64,000 nt of DNA. Source: Bellilinea sp040754815. GTDB lineage: Bacteria; Chloroflexota; Anaerolineae; Anaerolineales; Anaerolineaceae. Each line of letters opens with the position of its first letter. The first letter of the stretch is position 1. A program made the position numbers and the translations under genes. The notes under the pieces were generated by a model. The model ran no database searches. It saw nothing but the letters and a program-made list of their open reading frames with translations, and was not told where the DNA came from. Below, one piece after another: positions 43,094-51,770 of the stretch. Location: positions 186,001 through 250,000 of the forward strand of contig JBFMBX010000004.1 in assembly GCA_040754815.1 (NCBI GenBank), in the 5' to 3' direction.

Positions 43094-43098
43094 CTTTG

Positions 43099-45624
43099 TT
43101 ATCCTGCCGAAACTTCTTCAACTTTTTCTTTTTTAGGCGGTTTTTCCTCCGCTTTTTCAGCCGCTTGTTTTTTCCGCCGGAGCGATTCTTTTTGTGGTTT
43201 CGGTCCTAAAGCAATTTCAAGGACTTCGTCCATGTGAGTCACCGGCTTGATTTGAAGGTCCTGCCGAACCTTTTTCGGTAGATCAATAAGATCCTTTAAG
43301 TTTCGTTCCGGCAAAATGACGATTTTCAACCCTGCGCGGTGAGCGGCCAGCACTTTTTCACGCACCCCGCCGACCGGCAGCACACGACCTCGGAGCGTAA
43401 TTTCACCAGTCATACCCACATCTTTTGAAACCCCCCGTTCCGTAAAGGCTGAAATCAACGCCGTTGCGATTGTAATGCCTGCCGAAGGCCCGTCTTTGGG
43501 TATCGCCCCTTCCGGTATATGAATATGAATATCCAGCCGCTCAAATACTTCTGGATCTATATCCAATTCTCGCGCGCGTGACTTAAGGTAAGATAAGGCT
43601 GCCTGTGCCGATTCCTGCATCACTTCTCCCACCTGACCGGTAATTTGCAGGTTACCTTTGCCTTCTAATACCGCCACTTCAACCGGCATGATCTCCCCGC
43701 CATTTTCAGTCCAGGCAATTGCGGTTGCCACTCCCACCTCATCTTTCTTTTCGGCTTCCGTCATGAAAAATTGCGGCGGACCTAAAAACTTTTCGACTAA
43801 CTCCGGTTGTAAACGATGAGGAAAGGGTTTGCCTTCCGATTTCAACCGCGCCAGTTTGCGGCACATACGGCCGATTTCACGCTCCAAATTACGGACCCCG
43901 GCTTCATAGGTATACTCCCGGATGATTTTCCGAAGCGTTTTTTCCTGAAATTTAATATCTTCCCCTTCCAATCCGCTTTCCTCCAGCTGGCGGGGAATCA
44001 GGAATCGATTGGCAATCTCCAATTTTTCCTCTTCAATATATCCCGGAAACTCGATGATTTCCATACGGTCCATGAGAGCCGGCGGAATCGTTGCCAGTGT
44101 GTTGGCAGTGGTGATGAAAAGAACCTTGGAAAGATCATAAGGCAATTCCAGGTAATGATCCGAAAAAGCATAATTTTGTTCCGGATCCAAAACCTCTAAC
44201 AAAGCGGCAGCAGGATCTCCGCGAAAGTCCGAACCTAATTTATCTATTTCATCCAGCATGAAGAGCGGATTGATCGTACCGGCCCGTCGCATGGTTTGCA
44301 GAATCCGGCCGGGCAGCGCTCCAATGTAGGTGCGCCGATGCCCGCGAATCTCGGCTTCATCTCTCACTCCGCCCAGAGATACGCGCACAAATTTCCGCCC
44401 CAATGCTTCGGCTATCGAACGTCCCAGCGAGGTCTTTCCTGTCCCGGGTGCACCTACAAAACATAGAATGGGCTGTCGCAGCCGCTTGGGTTTCAGGCTG
44501 CGTACTGCAATATACTCCAAAATTCGGTCTTTCGCTTTGCCCAGCCCATAGTGGTATTTTTCCAGCACTTTGGCGGCATTGGCAACATCCAGATTATCCT
44601 CGGTTTCCTGCACCCACGGCAGTTCCAGTATCCAGTCCAGGTAGGTGCGTATTATCCCAACCTCCGGAGCCATCGAAGGCATTTGAGAAAGACGATCCAC
44701 TTCCTTCAAAGCCACTGCCCGCACCTCGTCCGGCATCGGCGTTGCCAGAACTTTCTCTCTCAGCTCCGAAACTTCCCGGCTGAAGATATCCCCCTCGCCC
44801 AGTTCCGTCTGAATTGCCTTCATTTGCTCTCGCAAATAAAACTCTCGCTGGCTGCGATCCACTTCACTTTGAACGCGATTCTGAATTTCATCCTCAAGTT
44901 GTAAAACATCCAATTCCTGAGCAAGCAGCCAGTTCACTCGCTTCAACCGCTCAACCGGATCCACCAGCAGAAGAAGCGCCTGTCTTTCGTTGAATGGAAG
45001 TGATATCGCCGTAGCGACCATATCGGCCAGCCACCCCGGCTCGTGAATATTCAAGGAAAACAAATGGGCTTCTTCCGGCAGACTGCGATCCAGTTGAACG
45101 CAGCGCTCAAACAAATCACGGGTTGTGCGCATCAAGGCTTCGGTTTGCCGGCCAATTTTGGAAGGCTCTACAATCGGTCTGGCCCGAACGCGAAAATAAG
45201 GTTCGGTTTGGACATATTCCACGATTTCAACCCTGCGCCGGCCCTGAATGAGTGCCGAATTATTACCATCGGGAATATTCAACAGCCGCCCAACGGCTAT
45301 CTCAACTCCAATCGGTAAAAAGTCCTCCGGTTGAGGGTTTTCAATATCGGCATCTTTCATTACCAGCGCAATCATCGTTTCAAAATTGAATTGCGCCTCC
45401 TCGATTGCCTGCAAATTAGACCCCGGCATGATGAAAATGGGTGAAACCATGCGCGGAAAGATTACCATGTCGCGCATAATCAAAGCCGCACATTCGATCA
45501 GCCCATTCTCATCCGGTTCGGCATCCGGCACCTGATAAAGTTCCTCGGTTCGCTGATGGAGCGTCGAGGAAAATTCTTCAAAATCATTGTCTTTGGGTAT
45601 CCAGTTATCTTTTTTCATGGTCAT
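43099..45624 (-). CDS. lon: ATP-dependent Lon protease
   Basis: Cytoplasmic AAA+ serine protease of 841 residues that degrades misfolded and regulatory proteins. An N-terminal substrate-binding LON domain (about 40-240) precedes the AAA+ module with Walker A CFVGAPGTGKTSLG and Walker B PLFMLDEIDKLG. The C-terminal protease has the Ser in PKDGPSAGITIA and the Lys in the VREKVLAAHRAG helix. A charged Lys/Glu tail (last ~30 residues) is lineage-specific. The start overlaps the folC stop as ATGA, so the two are translationally coupled. Confidence 0.94.
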   Translation of the reverse strand: MTMKKDNWIPKDNDFEEFSSTLHQRTEELYQVPDAEPDENGLIECAALIMRDMVIFPRMVSPIFIMPGSNLQAIEEAQFNFETMIALVMKDADIENPQPEDFLPIGVEIAVGRLLNIPDGNNSALIQGRRRVEIVEYVQTEPYFRVRARPIVEPSKIGRQTEALMRTTRDLFERCVQLDRSLPEEAHLFSLNIHEPGWLADMVATAISLPFNERQALLLLVDPVERLKRVNWLLAQELDVLQLEDEIQNRVQSEVDRSQREFYLREQMKAIQTELGEGDIFSREVSELREKVLATPMPDEVRAVALKEVDRLSQMPSMAPEVGIIRTYLDWILELPWVQETEDNLDVANAAKVLEKYHYGLGKAKDRILEYIAVRSLKPKRLRQPILCFVGAPGTGKTSLGRSIAEALGRKFVRVSLGGVRDEAEIRGHRRTYIGALPGRILQTMRRAGTINPLFMLDEIDKLGSDFRGDPAAALLEVLDPEQNYAFSDHYLELPYDLSKVLFITTANTLATIPPALMDRMEIIEFPGYIEEEKLEIANRFLIPRQLEESGLEGEDIKFQEKTLRKIIREYTYEAGVRNLEREIGRMCRKLARLKSEGKPFPHRLQPELVEKFLGPPQFFMTEAEKKDEVGVATAIAWTENGGEIMPVEVAVLEGKGNLQITGQVGEVMQESAQAALSYLKSRARELDIDPEVFERLDIHIHIPEGAIPKDGPSAGITIATALISAFTERGVSKDVGMTGEITLRGRVLPVGGVREKVLAAHRAGLKIVILPERNLKDLIDLPKKVRQDLQIKPVTHMDEVLEIALGPKPQKESLRRKKQAAEKAEEKPPKKEKVEEVSAG

Positions 45625-46994
45625 CCACTTTTCGTGTTATCTTGTACCAACGGTAAACCTAAAAGTTGCCGCACAAATTTGCGGGCACCGGCAGCCACAA
45701 AAATACTGCCGGTAACCAGTAATACGGTATCTAACGAATCCAGCGCACGGATTGCCTCTTCAACCGCTTTTTCCAAAGGCACAACCACGCTCTTTTTCAG
45801 GGGGTATTTCTCAGCCAGCTGAATCAATTGCTCGGCATGGAAAGAGCGCGGGTGAATGGATTGAGTAAAAACGACCTCTTCCGCACGGGGCAACAATTCA
45901 GCAAACATACCCTCAATATCTTTATCATCCGAAGCACCAAAAATGAGCCGCAAGCGATGAGAGGGATAATACTGATTGATGGTTTGCATCAATCTCGCTG
46001 CTGAACTGCGATTGTGAGCCGCATCCACGATAATGGCGGGTTTTTGATTGAGAATTTCAAACCGGCCTTCCCAACTGACATTTGCAAACCCACTTCGGAT
46101 TGATTCTGAGTTTATCTCAAACCCGCTCTCTTTAATCACATCCAGAGCAGTCAACGCAGTCAGCGCATTTTCAACCTGATGATCGCCTAAAAGAGGAATT
46201 TTAATTTCAAATCCTTCATTCCCATCCGCGTGAGCAGGATTTATCTGCACCCTTTGATAGGCGAGGTTACGTTCCACCACCTCAGCACGATACCAGTCGC
46301 TTGCCACTCTGAGTGGCGCATTTCTTTCTTTGGCAATATCCGTGATTGCGGTCAAGGCTTCTGGATGCTGTGGTGAACTCACTACCGGCCGCTGATTTTT
46401 GATGATACCGGCCTTTTCTCTGGCAATTTTTTCCAGCGTATCCCCCAGCACCTTAATATGGTCATAGGAAATGGAAGTAATTACAGAAACCAGCGGCGTA
46501 ACCAGGTTAGTGGCATCCAGTCTTCCGCCTAAGCCAACTTCGATAACGGCAATATCCACCTCTTCTTCAGCAAAGTATAAAAAACCTGCTGCTGTGGTTA
46601 ATTCGAATGTGGTCAGCCGTTCAATTTGCTCGATTGCGGGCTTCATTTTTTCCACAATCTCAACCAGCCGCCACCTTGGAATGTACTGCCGGTTAATTTG
46701 AATTCGTTCGCAAAAGTCCTCCAGGTGTGGCGAAATGTAAAATCCGGTTTTGTACCCCGCTGCCTGTAGCACTGCCGCAATCATCGCCGCCGTTGAGCCT
46801 TTCCCCTTTGTACCGGCAATATGCACCACCGGGTACCTTTCCTGCGGGTTGCCGAGTTTTTCCAGTAATGCAGCCATCCGGCTCAAATCAAATTTATCGG
46901 CTGAAAATTGTAAGTTACGGGTTAAACTGTAATCTACAAACCGATACAAATAATCAAGCGTGTCCTGGTAGGATTTCTCGTCAAAAATCATCAT
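45621..46994 (-). CDS. folC: Folylpolyglutamate synthase/dihydrofolate synthase
   Basis: Adds glutamate to folates (and possibly to dihydropteroate) using ATP. Mur-ligase family protein of 457 residues with the P-loop VHIAGTKGKGSTAAMI, the family motif FYISPHLEDFCERIQIN, GLGGRLDATN, and DAAHNRSSA in the C-terminal domain. Whether it also has FolC dihydrofolate synthase activity is not decidable. Two tandem ATGs at 46994 and 46991 are equally likely starts. A good promoter lies 20-50 bases upstream and drives folC-lon. Confidence 0.92.
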   Translation of the reverse strand: MMIFDEKSYQDTLDYLYRFVDYSLTRNLQFSADKFDLSRMAALLEKLGNPQERYPVVHIAGTKGKGSTAAMIAAVLQAAGYKTGFYISPHLEDFCERIQINRQYIPRWRLVEIVEKMKPAIEQIERLTTFELTTAAGFLYFAEEEVDIAVIEVGLGGRLDATNLVTPLVSVITSISYDHIKVLGDTLEKIAREKAGIIKNQRPVVSSPQHPEALTAITDIAKERNAPLRVASDWYRAEVVERNLAYQRVQINPAHADGNEGFEIKIPLLGDHQVENALTALTALDVIKESGFEINSESIRSGFANVSWEGRFEILNQKPAIIVDAAHNRSSAARLMQTINQYYPSHRLRLIFGASDDKDIEGMFAELLPRAEEVVFTQSIHPRSFHAEQLIQLAEKYPLKKSVVVPLEKAVEEAIRALDSLDTVLLVTGSIFVAAGARKFVRQLLGLPLVQDNTKSG

Positions 46995-47013
46995 AGGTCC
47001 ATTTTTTTATTTG

Positions 47014-47047
47014 ATTGTATTGTACCCAAGCCAATTCTTTTCCACAA
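47014..47047 (-). promoter_or_regulatory. Promoter of the folC-lon operon
   Basis: Minus-strand TTGTGG (47047-47042) and TACAAT (47024-47019) with a 17-base spacer. A second overlapping TACAAT at 47019-47014 could give an alternative start. Confidence 0.65.
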
Positions 47048-47066
47048 GATTTAGACACCCACCCGC

Positions 47067-47094
47067 TTGACGCCCCAGCGGGCCAGATTACAAT
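47067..47094 (+). promoter_or_regulatory. Promoter of the DUF503 operon, overlapping an inverted repeat
   Basis: TTGACG (47067-47072) and TACAAT (47089-47094) with a 16-base spacer, each five of six to consensus. The inverted repeat CCCGCT-N9-AGCGGG (47062-47082) covers the -35 box and could be an operator. The ATG follows only 15 bases after the -10, with no ribosome site. Confidence 0.65.
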
Positions 47095-47109
47095 TATTAA
47101 ACCTGAACT

Positions 47110-47397
47110 ATGCCCACCATTGGATTATTAATCATTCATCTCCATTTGCCATCCTGCATTTCATTGAAACAAAAAAGAGGGTGTCTCAAACCGCTTTTAT
47201 CGCGGCTTCATAAGGAATTCAACATCTCTGTAGCAGAAATCGGGTTAAATGACCACTGGCAGGAAACATTAATTGCCTGTGCATTGGTATGTAATGATTG
47301 CTCATTTGCCAGTCAATCGCTTCAAAAAGTTCATATCTTCATTCAGGAGCAGTTCCCTCACCTGCAGGTAGTAGATCACCGCATCGAATGCTTCTAA
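47110..47397 (+). CDS. DUF503 (YlxP-like) protein
   Basis: Protein of 95 residues with the DUF503 pattern: LLIIHLHLPSCISLKQKRG at the N-terminus, LLSRLHKEFNISVAEIGLND in the middle, and VVDHRIE at the end. YlxP-type proteins are usually encoded near ribosome-maturation genes (rbfA, infB) and may bind ribosomes or RNA; function is unproven. The SDR gene follows after 19 bases, so an operon is likely. Near-leaderless start (see promoter). Confidence 0.87.
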   Translation: MPTIGLLIIHLHLPSCISLKQKRGCLKPLLSRLHKEFNISVAEIGLNDHWQETLIACALVCNDCSFASQSLQKVHIFIQEQFPHLQVVDHRIECF

Positions 47398-47416
47398 GAA
47401 GAAAGGGAGTATCATC

Positions 47417-48208
47417 ATGGATTTAAACCTGAAAGATAAAATTGCTCTTGTTACGGGCGCAAGCCGCGGTTTGGGTTTTGCCACGGCGTTAATCCTTGCT
47501 CAGGAAGGTGCGCGGGTTGCCATCAACGGACGTGATGAAACCAGCCTGCAAACCGCCGCAGAGAAAATTGCCAACCTGACCGGTCAAGCGGTATTCCCTA
47601 TCGCCGGTGATGTGGCCAAAAAGGAAATTCCTTCCAGACTGATTGAGCAGGTTGTACAAAAATGGGGCAGGCTGGATATACTCATCACCAATGCCGGTGG
47701 TCCGCCCGCCGGTAAGTTTGATTCTTTTTCGGTAGAGGACTGGCAAAACGCCGTAAACCTTAATTTTCTATCTGCCGTCAATTTGATTCAAGCCGCTCTG
47801 CCATACTTGCGAAAATCCGTCGCTGCCGCGGTTTTGACGATCACCTCGATCTCTGTTAAGCAGCCCATTGAAGGTCTGGTGCTTTCAAACAGCGTAAGAG
47901 CCGCCACCATCGGACTGACGAAAAGCCTTGCCCTTGAACTGGGCAAAGAGGGCATTCGTTTCAATTCCATTTTACCGGGATGGACAGCCACCGAACGGGT
48001 TCAACAACTGCTTCAGCATCGTGCCAGCGCCAACAACACCACCGTTGAAATTGAAAGTCAAAAAATTACCTCTCAAATTGCACTGGGTAGAATGGCTCAA
48101 CCGGAAGAATTTGCCAGAGTAGCCGCATTTCTAGTCTCACCGGCTGCCAGTTATATCACCGGAAGCATGATTTCTGTGGATGGCGGATATTATCGCGCAA
48201 CGCTGTAA
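47417..48208 (+). CDS. Short-chain dehydrogenase/reductase with altered YxxxK
   Basis: SDR of 263 residues. The cofactor motif TGASRGLG, the NAG of ITNAGGPP, and the C-terminal ITGSMISVDGGYY are normal. The catalytic Ser is present in TITSISV, but the region that should carry YxxxK reads LSNSVRAA, with neither Tyr nor Lys (Ser and Arg in the likely positions). A recognised SDR subgroup has this LSNxxR pattern, so it may use other chemistry. GGGAG lies before the ATG. Substrate unknown; FabG-type function should not be assumed. Confidence 0.8.
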   Translation: MDLNLKDKIALVTGASRGLGFATALILAQEGARVAINGRDETSLQTAAEKIANLTGQAVFPIAGDVAKKEIPSRLIEQVVQKWGRLDILITNAGGPPAGKFDSFSVEDWQNAVNLNFLSAVNLIQAALPYLRKSVAAAVLTITSISVKQPIEGLVLSNSVRAATIGLTKSLALELGKEGIRFNSILPGWTATERVQQLLQHRASANNTTVEIESQKITSQIALGRMAQPEEFARVAAFLVSPAASYITGSMISVDGGYYRATL

Positions 48209-48272
48209 TTAGGATATTTTGAGGTAAAATTATTTCAGATTCAATTACAGGTATATTGAGGAAAAAAGAACA

Positions 48273-50186
48273 ATGGATCAACAAATTATCCAGCGTCGTT
48301 TGGAACGGATATTACCCACGGTTGAAAAACCCGGCCGTTACGTAGGCGGCGAATTGAATCAAATCGTCAAAGAGTGGGAAAGTGTCAAAACCCGCGTTGC
48401 TTTGGCATTCCCGGATATTTATGATATCGGCGTTCCAAACCTCGGTTTAACCATTCTCTATCACATTCTCAATGCCAGGGATGATGTCCTTGCTGAAAGA
48501 GTGTACCTTCCCTGGATTGACATGGAAAAAGCCATGCGGGAGCATGGTATCCCCCTTTATGCACTCGAATCGAAAACCCCTGTAAAACAATTCGATATTT
48601 TGGGCATTACCTTGCCTTATGAAACTCTTTATACCAATGTCCTCAACCTTCTGGATCTCGCCGCTATTCCGCTCCACAGTTGTGATCGCACCAGCCACGA
48701 TCCGCTGGTGATTGGCGGTGGTCATGCGGTTTTCAACCCCGAACCAATCGCCCCTTTCTTCGATGCCTTTGCCATTGGAGAAGGTGAAGAAATCATCCAC
48801 GACATCGTCAACACTTATCAGACCTGGAAAGCCAGCGGTGCATCAAGGCAGGATTTACTGATCGAACTGGCAAAAATCCCCGGCATTTATGTCCCTTCCC
48901 TCTATGAACCCACCTACAATGAAGATGGAACGATTCGAGCCGTTCAACGATTGCACCCCAACGCTCCTCAAGTGATACAAAAACGTTTGGTTGCCCGACT
49001 TCCCAAGCCCCCCACTCGTTTCATTGTGCCGGCTATTGGAGTCGTCCATAATCGAGTTTCCATTGAAATAATGCGCGGCTGTACCCGCGGATGCCGTTTT
49101 TGTCATGCCGGCATGGTAACCCGTCCGGTTCGGGAAAGAAGTGTTGATGAAATTGTTTCTTCCGTGCGGGAGGCATTGGATGCTACCGGTTTTGAAGAAG
49201 TTGCTCTGCTTTCTCTTTCCTCTTCTGACTATACGCATATCCTTGATTTAGTCAGCCGGGTTGCCAGTGAAACCAGTGACCACTATTTGACCATTTCCCT
49301 TCCCTCATTGCGCATTGAGTCCTTCTCGGTGGAGTTAATGGAAAAATTACGCGGTTCGCGGCAGGGTGGTTTTACACTGGCTCCTGAGGCAGCCACCGAG
49401 CGTATGCGCAACATCATCAATAAACCCATTTCCACTCAGCAATTGCTGGATACTGCCCGGGCTATCTATTCACGCGGTTGGACTACCATCAAACTGTATT
49501 TCATGATCGGACATCCCCTCGAAACGATTGATGATGTGCAGGCAATCGCCGATTTATGTAAAGCGGTTCTCGCCATTGGTAGAAAAATCATTGGTAAACG
49601 CGCCAACCTTCACGCTGGCGTAAGCACCTTTGTCCCAAAACCCCATACTCCCTTTCAGTGGGTTGCATGTGATACCCTCGAACAAATCGAAGCGAAACAA
49701 TCCTTATTAAAACGAGAGTTGCGCGGCCCCGGACTCAAACTGACATGGAATAATCCTCACGAAACCCTGATGGAGGCGTGGCTTTCGCGGGGGGATAGAC
49801 GCCTGGCAGCGGTGATTGAAACTGCCTGGCAATTGGGAGCAAAATTCGATGCCTGGCAGGATCAATTCAATTACGAAATCTGGCAGCATGCCTTTCAAAA
49901 ACACGAAATTGACCCCGCCTTCTATACCCATCGGCTTAGAAGCGAAAATGAAATCTTCCCGTGGGATCACATCTTTACCGGCGTGCGAAAATCCTACCTG
50001 CTCAGCGAATATCACGCTTCTCTTCAGGAACAAACCCAAAGAGACTGCCGGCAGGGCTGTTTTGCCTGTGGCATTCTGCCCAAGTACGCAGACCTGCGAA
50101 GGAACAACCCCGGCGATCACTGGAAATGTCCGGAAGTTCCGCGCCGCCCGCTCCGAACCGAAATCAAAGAACCGGTTATGGGTTAA
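48273..50186 (+). CDS. B12-binding domain radical SAM protein (TIGR03960-like)
   Basis: Protein of 637 residues. The N-terminal ~200 residues resemble a B12-binding fold. The radical-SAM CxxxCxxC motif lies in RGCTRGCRFCHAG at about 270-280, and LYFMIGHPLETIDD is typical of the barrel. The C-terminal ~110 residues hold a Cys-rich segment DCRQGCFACGILP. Members of TIGR03960 are widespread and usually encoded with or fused to DUF2344; the reaction is unknown, though an RNA or tRNA methylthiolation-like role is often suggested. GAGGAAA precedes the ATG. The DUF2344 gene follows after 3 bases. Confidence 0.88.
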   Translation: MDQQIIQRRLERILPTVEKPGRYVGGELNQIVKEWESVKTRVALAFPDIYDIGVPNLGLTILYHILNARDDVLAERVYLPWIDMEKAMREHGIPLYALESKTPVKQFDILGITLPYETLYTNVLNLLDLAAIPLHSCDRTSHDPLVIGGGHAVFNPEPIAPFFDAFAIGEGEEIIHDIVNTYQTWKASGASRQDLLIELAKIPGIYVPSLYEPTYNEDGTIRAVQRLHPNAPQVIQKRLVARLPKPPTRFIVPAIGVVHNRVSIEIMRGCTRGCRFCHAGMVTRPVRERSVDEIVSSVREALDATGFEEVALLSLSSSDYTHILDLVSRVASETSDHYLTISLPSLRIESFSVELMEKLRGSRQGGFTLAPEAATERMRNIINKPISTQQLLDTARAIYSRGWTTIKLYFMIGHPLETIDDVQAIADLCKAVLAIGRKIIGKRANLHAGVSTFVPKPHTPFQWVACDTLEQIEAKQSLLKRELRGPGLKLTWNNPHETLMEAWLSRGDRRLAAVIETAWQLGAKFDAWQDQFNYEIWQHAFQKHEIDPAFYTHRLRSENEIFPWDHIFTGVRKSYLLSEYHASLQEQTQRDCRQGCFACGILPKYADLRRNNPGDHWKCPEVPRRPLRTEIKEPVMG

Positions 50187-50189
50187 AAC

Positions 50190-50828
50190 ATGCAGCGTTT
50201 TCGCATCACCTATAACAAGGGTGCTTCCCTTCAATATATCGGCAACCTGGACCTTCACAAGGTGTGGGAAAGGTATTTGCGGCGCGCCCGCATTCCACTC
50301 GCCTACACGCAAGGCTTTCACCCTCAACCGCATATCCAGCAGGCCGCTCCTCTGCCGCTTGGCTTTCTCAGCGAAAACGATCTGCTGGATGTTTGGGTTC
50401 AATCTGAAAATTGGCCCCCTGCCGATTTTCTCACCCGTCTTCAGGTAACCCACCAACCGGGCATTGAAATAGTCTCGATTGCAGATATTCCCTTAAATTC
50501 TCCAAGTTTACCTACATTGATTATTTCTTCATTGTATCGGGTTATCCTTCTCGACCCCTATGATGCTGATGACTTAAAGGACCGTTTGGAGAACCTGCAA
50601 AAACAATCTACCATTCTGAGAACAAGAAGAAACAAAACCTACGATCTACGCCCTCTCATCGAACAAATTGACTTATTCCTGAACCCTCTTAATCAATGTG
50701 CCGAATTTCGGATGCAACTGGCCGCCCGCGAGGGAGCAACTGGACGACCGGATGAGGTCATCGGTGAATTGGGCTTTGATCCATATGCTGCCCGTTATAT
50801 CCGAACAGGTTTTATAATGAAAGAATGA
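50190..50828 (+). CDS. DUF2344 (TIGR03936) protein
   Basis: Protein of 212 residues that starts QRFRITYNKGASLQYIGNLD and carries RRARIPLAYTQGFHPQPHI, the hallmark of TIGR03936. The family functions with the B12-radical SAM protein encoded just upstream; many bacteria have the two as one fused polypeptide. Function is unknown. The stop overlaps the next start as ATGA, so the methyltransferase gene is translationally coupled. Confidence 0.9.
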   Translation: MQRFRITYNKGASLQYIGNLDLHKVWERYLRRARIPLAYTQGFHPQPHIQQAAPLPLGFLSENDLLDVWVQSENWPPADFLTRLQVTHQPGIEIVSIADIPLNSPSLPTLIISSLYRVILLDPYDADDLKDRLENLQKQSTILRTRRNKTYDLRPLIEQIDLFLNPLNQCAEFRMQLAAREGATGRPDEVIGELGFDPYAARYIRTGFIMKE

Positions 50829-51520
50829 GCGGCTCATCTACTGTTTTTTATCAATGCAGCAATCCAAAATGCTCCTTAAGAATTCCGACTGGCCGGATTG
50901 CCGGCCCCCAACCACCGCTGTGTCCGCGCTGTAAATCTTCTTTGCATCCCGTACCCACCGTTCAAGATGTTGCAAATTTTCTGACTCAAAAACCATCCCC
51001 TCCCAGCCAAACTTTTTTGCTCGAAGCATTATTAGATAATATACGTTCCACCTTCAATGTGGGGGCAATGTTCAGAGCAGCGGATGGTGCCGGCGTTCGT
51101 CATCTTTACCTGTGTGGATTAACCCCCTTGCCGGGAAATCCGCGCATTTCAAAGACAGCCCTGGGAGCGGAACACGCTGTGGCGTGGGAATATGCCCCAA
51201 ACGGCTTACAAATGGCGGAATCGCTTGTTTCGGACGGTAAAAATTTATGGGCTTTAGAAACCACTCCTGATGCCGTCTCCCTCTTTGATATTGATTATAT
51301 TCCCCCCCACCCATCCATCGTTTTAGTTGTCGGAAATGAAGTCAGCGGTATTGACCCGCAAATTCTTTCCTTGTGCAGCAAGAAAATCTTTATTCCCATG
51401 AGCGGTTATAAAAATTCATTGAATGTTGCGGTTGCTTTTGGAATTGCCGTTTATCACCTGATGTTTGGCGTTCACCGGCATTTGACCGATCCTCAAATGC
51501 CGGGTAAAATCCATCCATAA
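50825..51520 (+). CDS. SpoU/TrmH-family RNA methyltransferase with zinc ribbon
   Basis: SPOUT methyltransferase of 231 residues. The N-terminal ~55 residues form a Cys4 ribbon (CSNPKCSLRI and CPRCKSSL). The C-terminal domain has the SpoU motifs: NIRSTFNVGAMFRAADGAG (motif 1), LVVGNEVSGID (2) and IPMSGYKNSLNVAVAFGIA (3), forming the knotted SAM site for 2'-O-ribose methylation of tRNA or rRNA. The zinc ribbon may guide RNA binding. Located in a run with the B12 radical SAM and DUF2344 genes, suggesting an RNA-modification cluster. Confidence 0.87.
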   Translation: MSGSSTVFYQCSNPKCSLRIPTGRIAGPQPPLCPRCKSSLHPVPTVQDVANFLTQKPSPPSQTFLLEALLDNIRSTFNVGAMFRAADGAGVRHLYLCGLTPLPGNPRISKTALGAEHAVAWEYAPNGLQMAESLVSDGKNLWALETTPDAVSLFDIDYIPPHPSIVLVVGNEVSGIDPQILSLCSKKIFIPMSGYKNSLNVAVAFGIAVYHLMFGVHRHLTDPQMPGKIHP

Positions 51521-51539
51521 AAATCCAAGGAGGAAAAGG

Positions 51540-51767
51540 ATGCCGCTTTACGAGTACATTTGCGAAGATTGTGGTACACGCTTTGATGCATTCCGCTCGA
51601 TCAATGAAGCAGACCGTCCTATCTCCTGTAAAAAATGCTTCAGCCAGCATACTCACCGGGCATTGTCTCTCTTCTTTGCTGCTTCCGAAGGCAAACCCGT
51701 AGCCGGAACCACCAGCGGAGGGTGTTCTTCCTGCAGCGGCGGTTCTTGTTCCTGCTGTGGCTCCTGA
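51540..51767 (+). CDS. FmdB-like zinc-ribbon protein
   Basis: Protein of 75 residues starting MPLYEYICEDCGTRFDAFRS, the FmdB zinc-ribbon signature, followed by ISCKKC completing the four Cys ligands. The C-terminus is a Cys/Ser/Gly-rich tail (GGCSSCSGGSCSCCGS) of the kind that ends many of these proteins. Function unproven; once proposed as a transcription regulator of formamidase genes. AAGGAGG before the ATG is a strong ribosome site. Next start follows after 3 bases. Confidence 0.87.
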   Translation: MPLYEYICEDCGTRFDAFRSINEADRPISCKKCFSQHTHRALSLFFAASEGKPVAGTTSGGCSSCSGGSCSCCGS

Positions 51768-51770
51768 GCA

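Noticed and set aside
46471..46701. Small plus-strand frame inside folC
   Set aside because: Antisense to the conserved folC motifs, with no ribosome site.
48447..48800. 117-codon minus-strand frame inside the B12-radical SAM gene
   Set aside because: No motif, and the plus strand carries clear B12-binding domain coding sequence.
49707..50456. Long minus-strand open frame of 249 codons, and a plus-strand frame of 210 codons at 49816-50448
   Set aside because: Both lie over the B12-radical SAM and DUF2344 genes, whose motifs are strong; they are shadow frames of real codons with no recognisable protein pattern.
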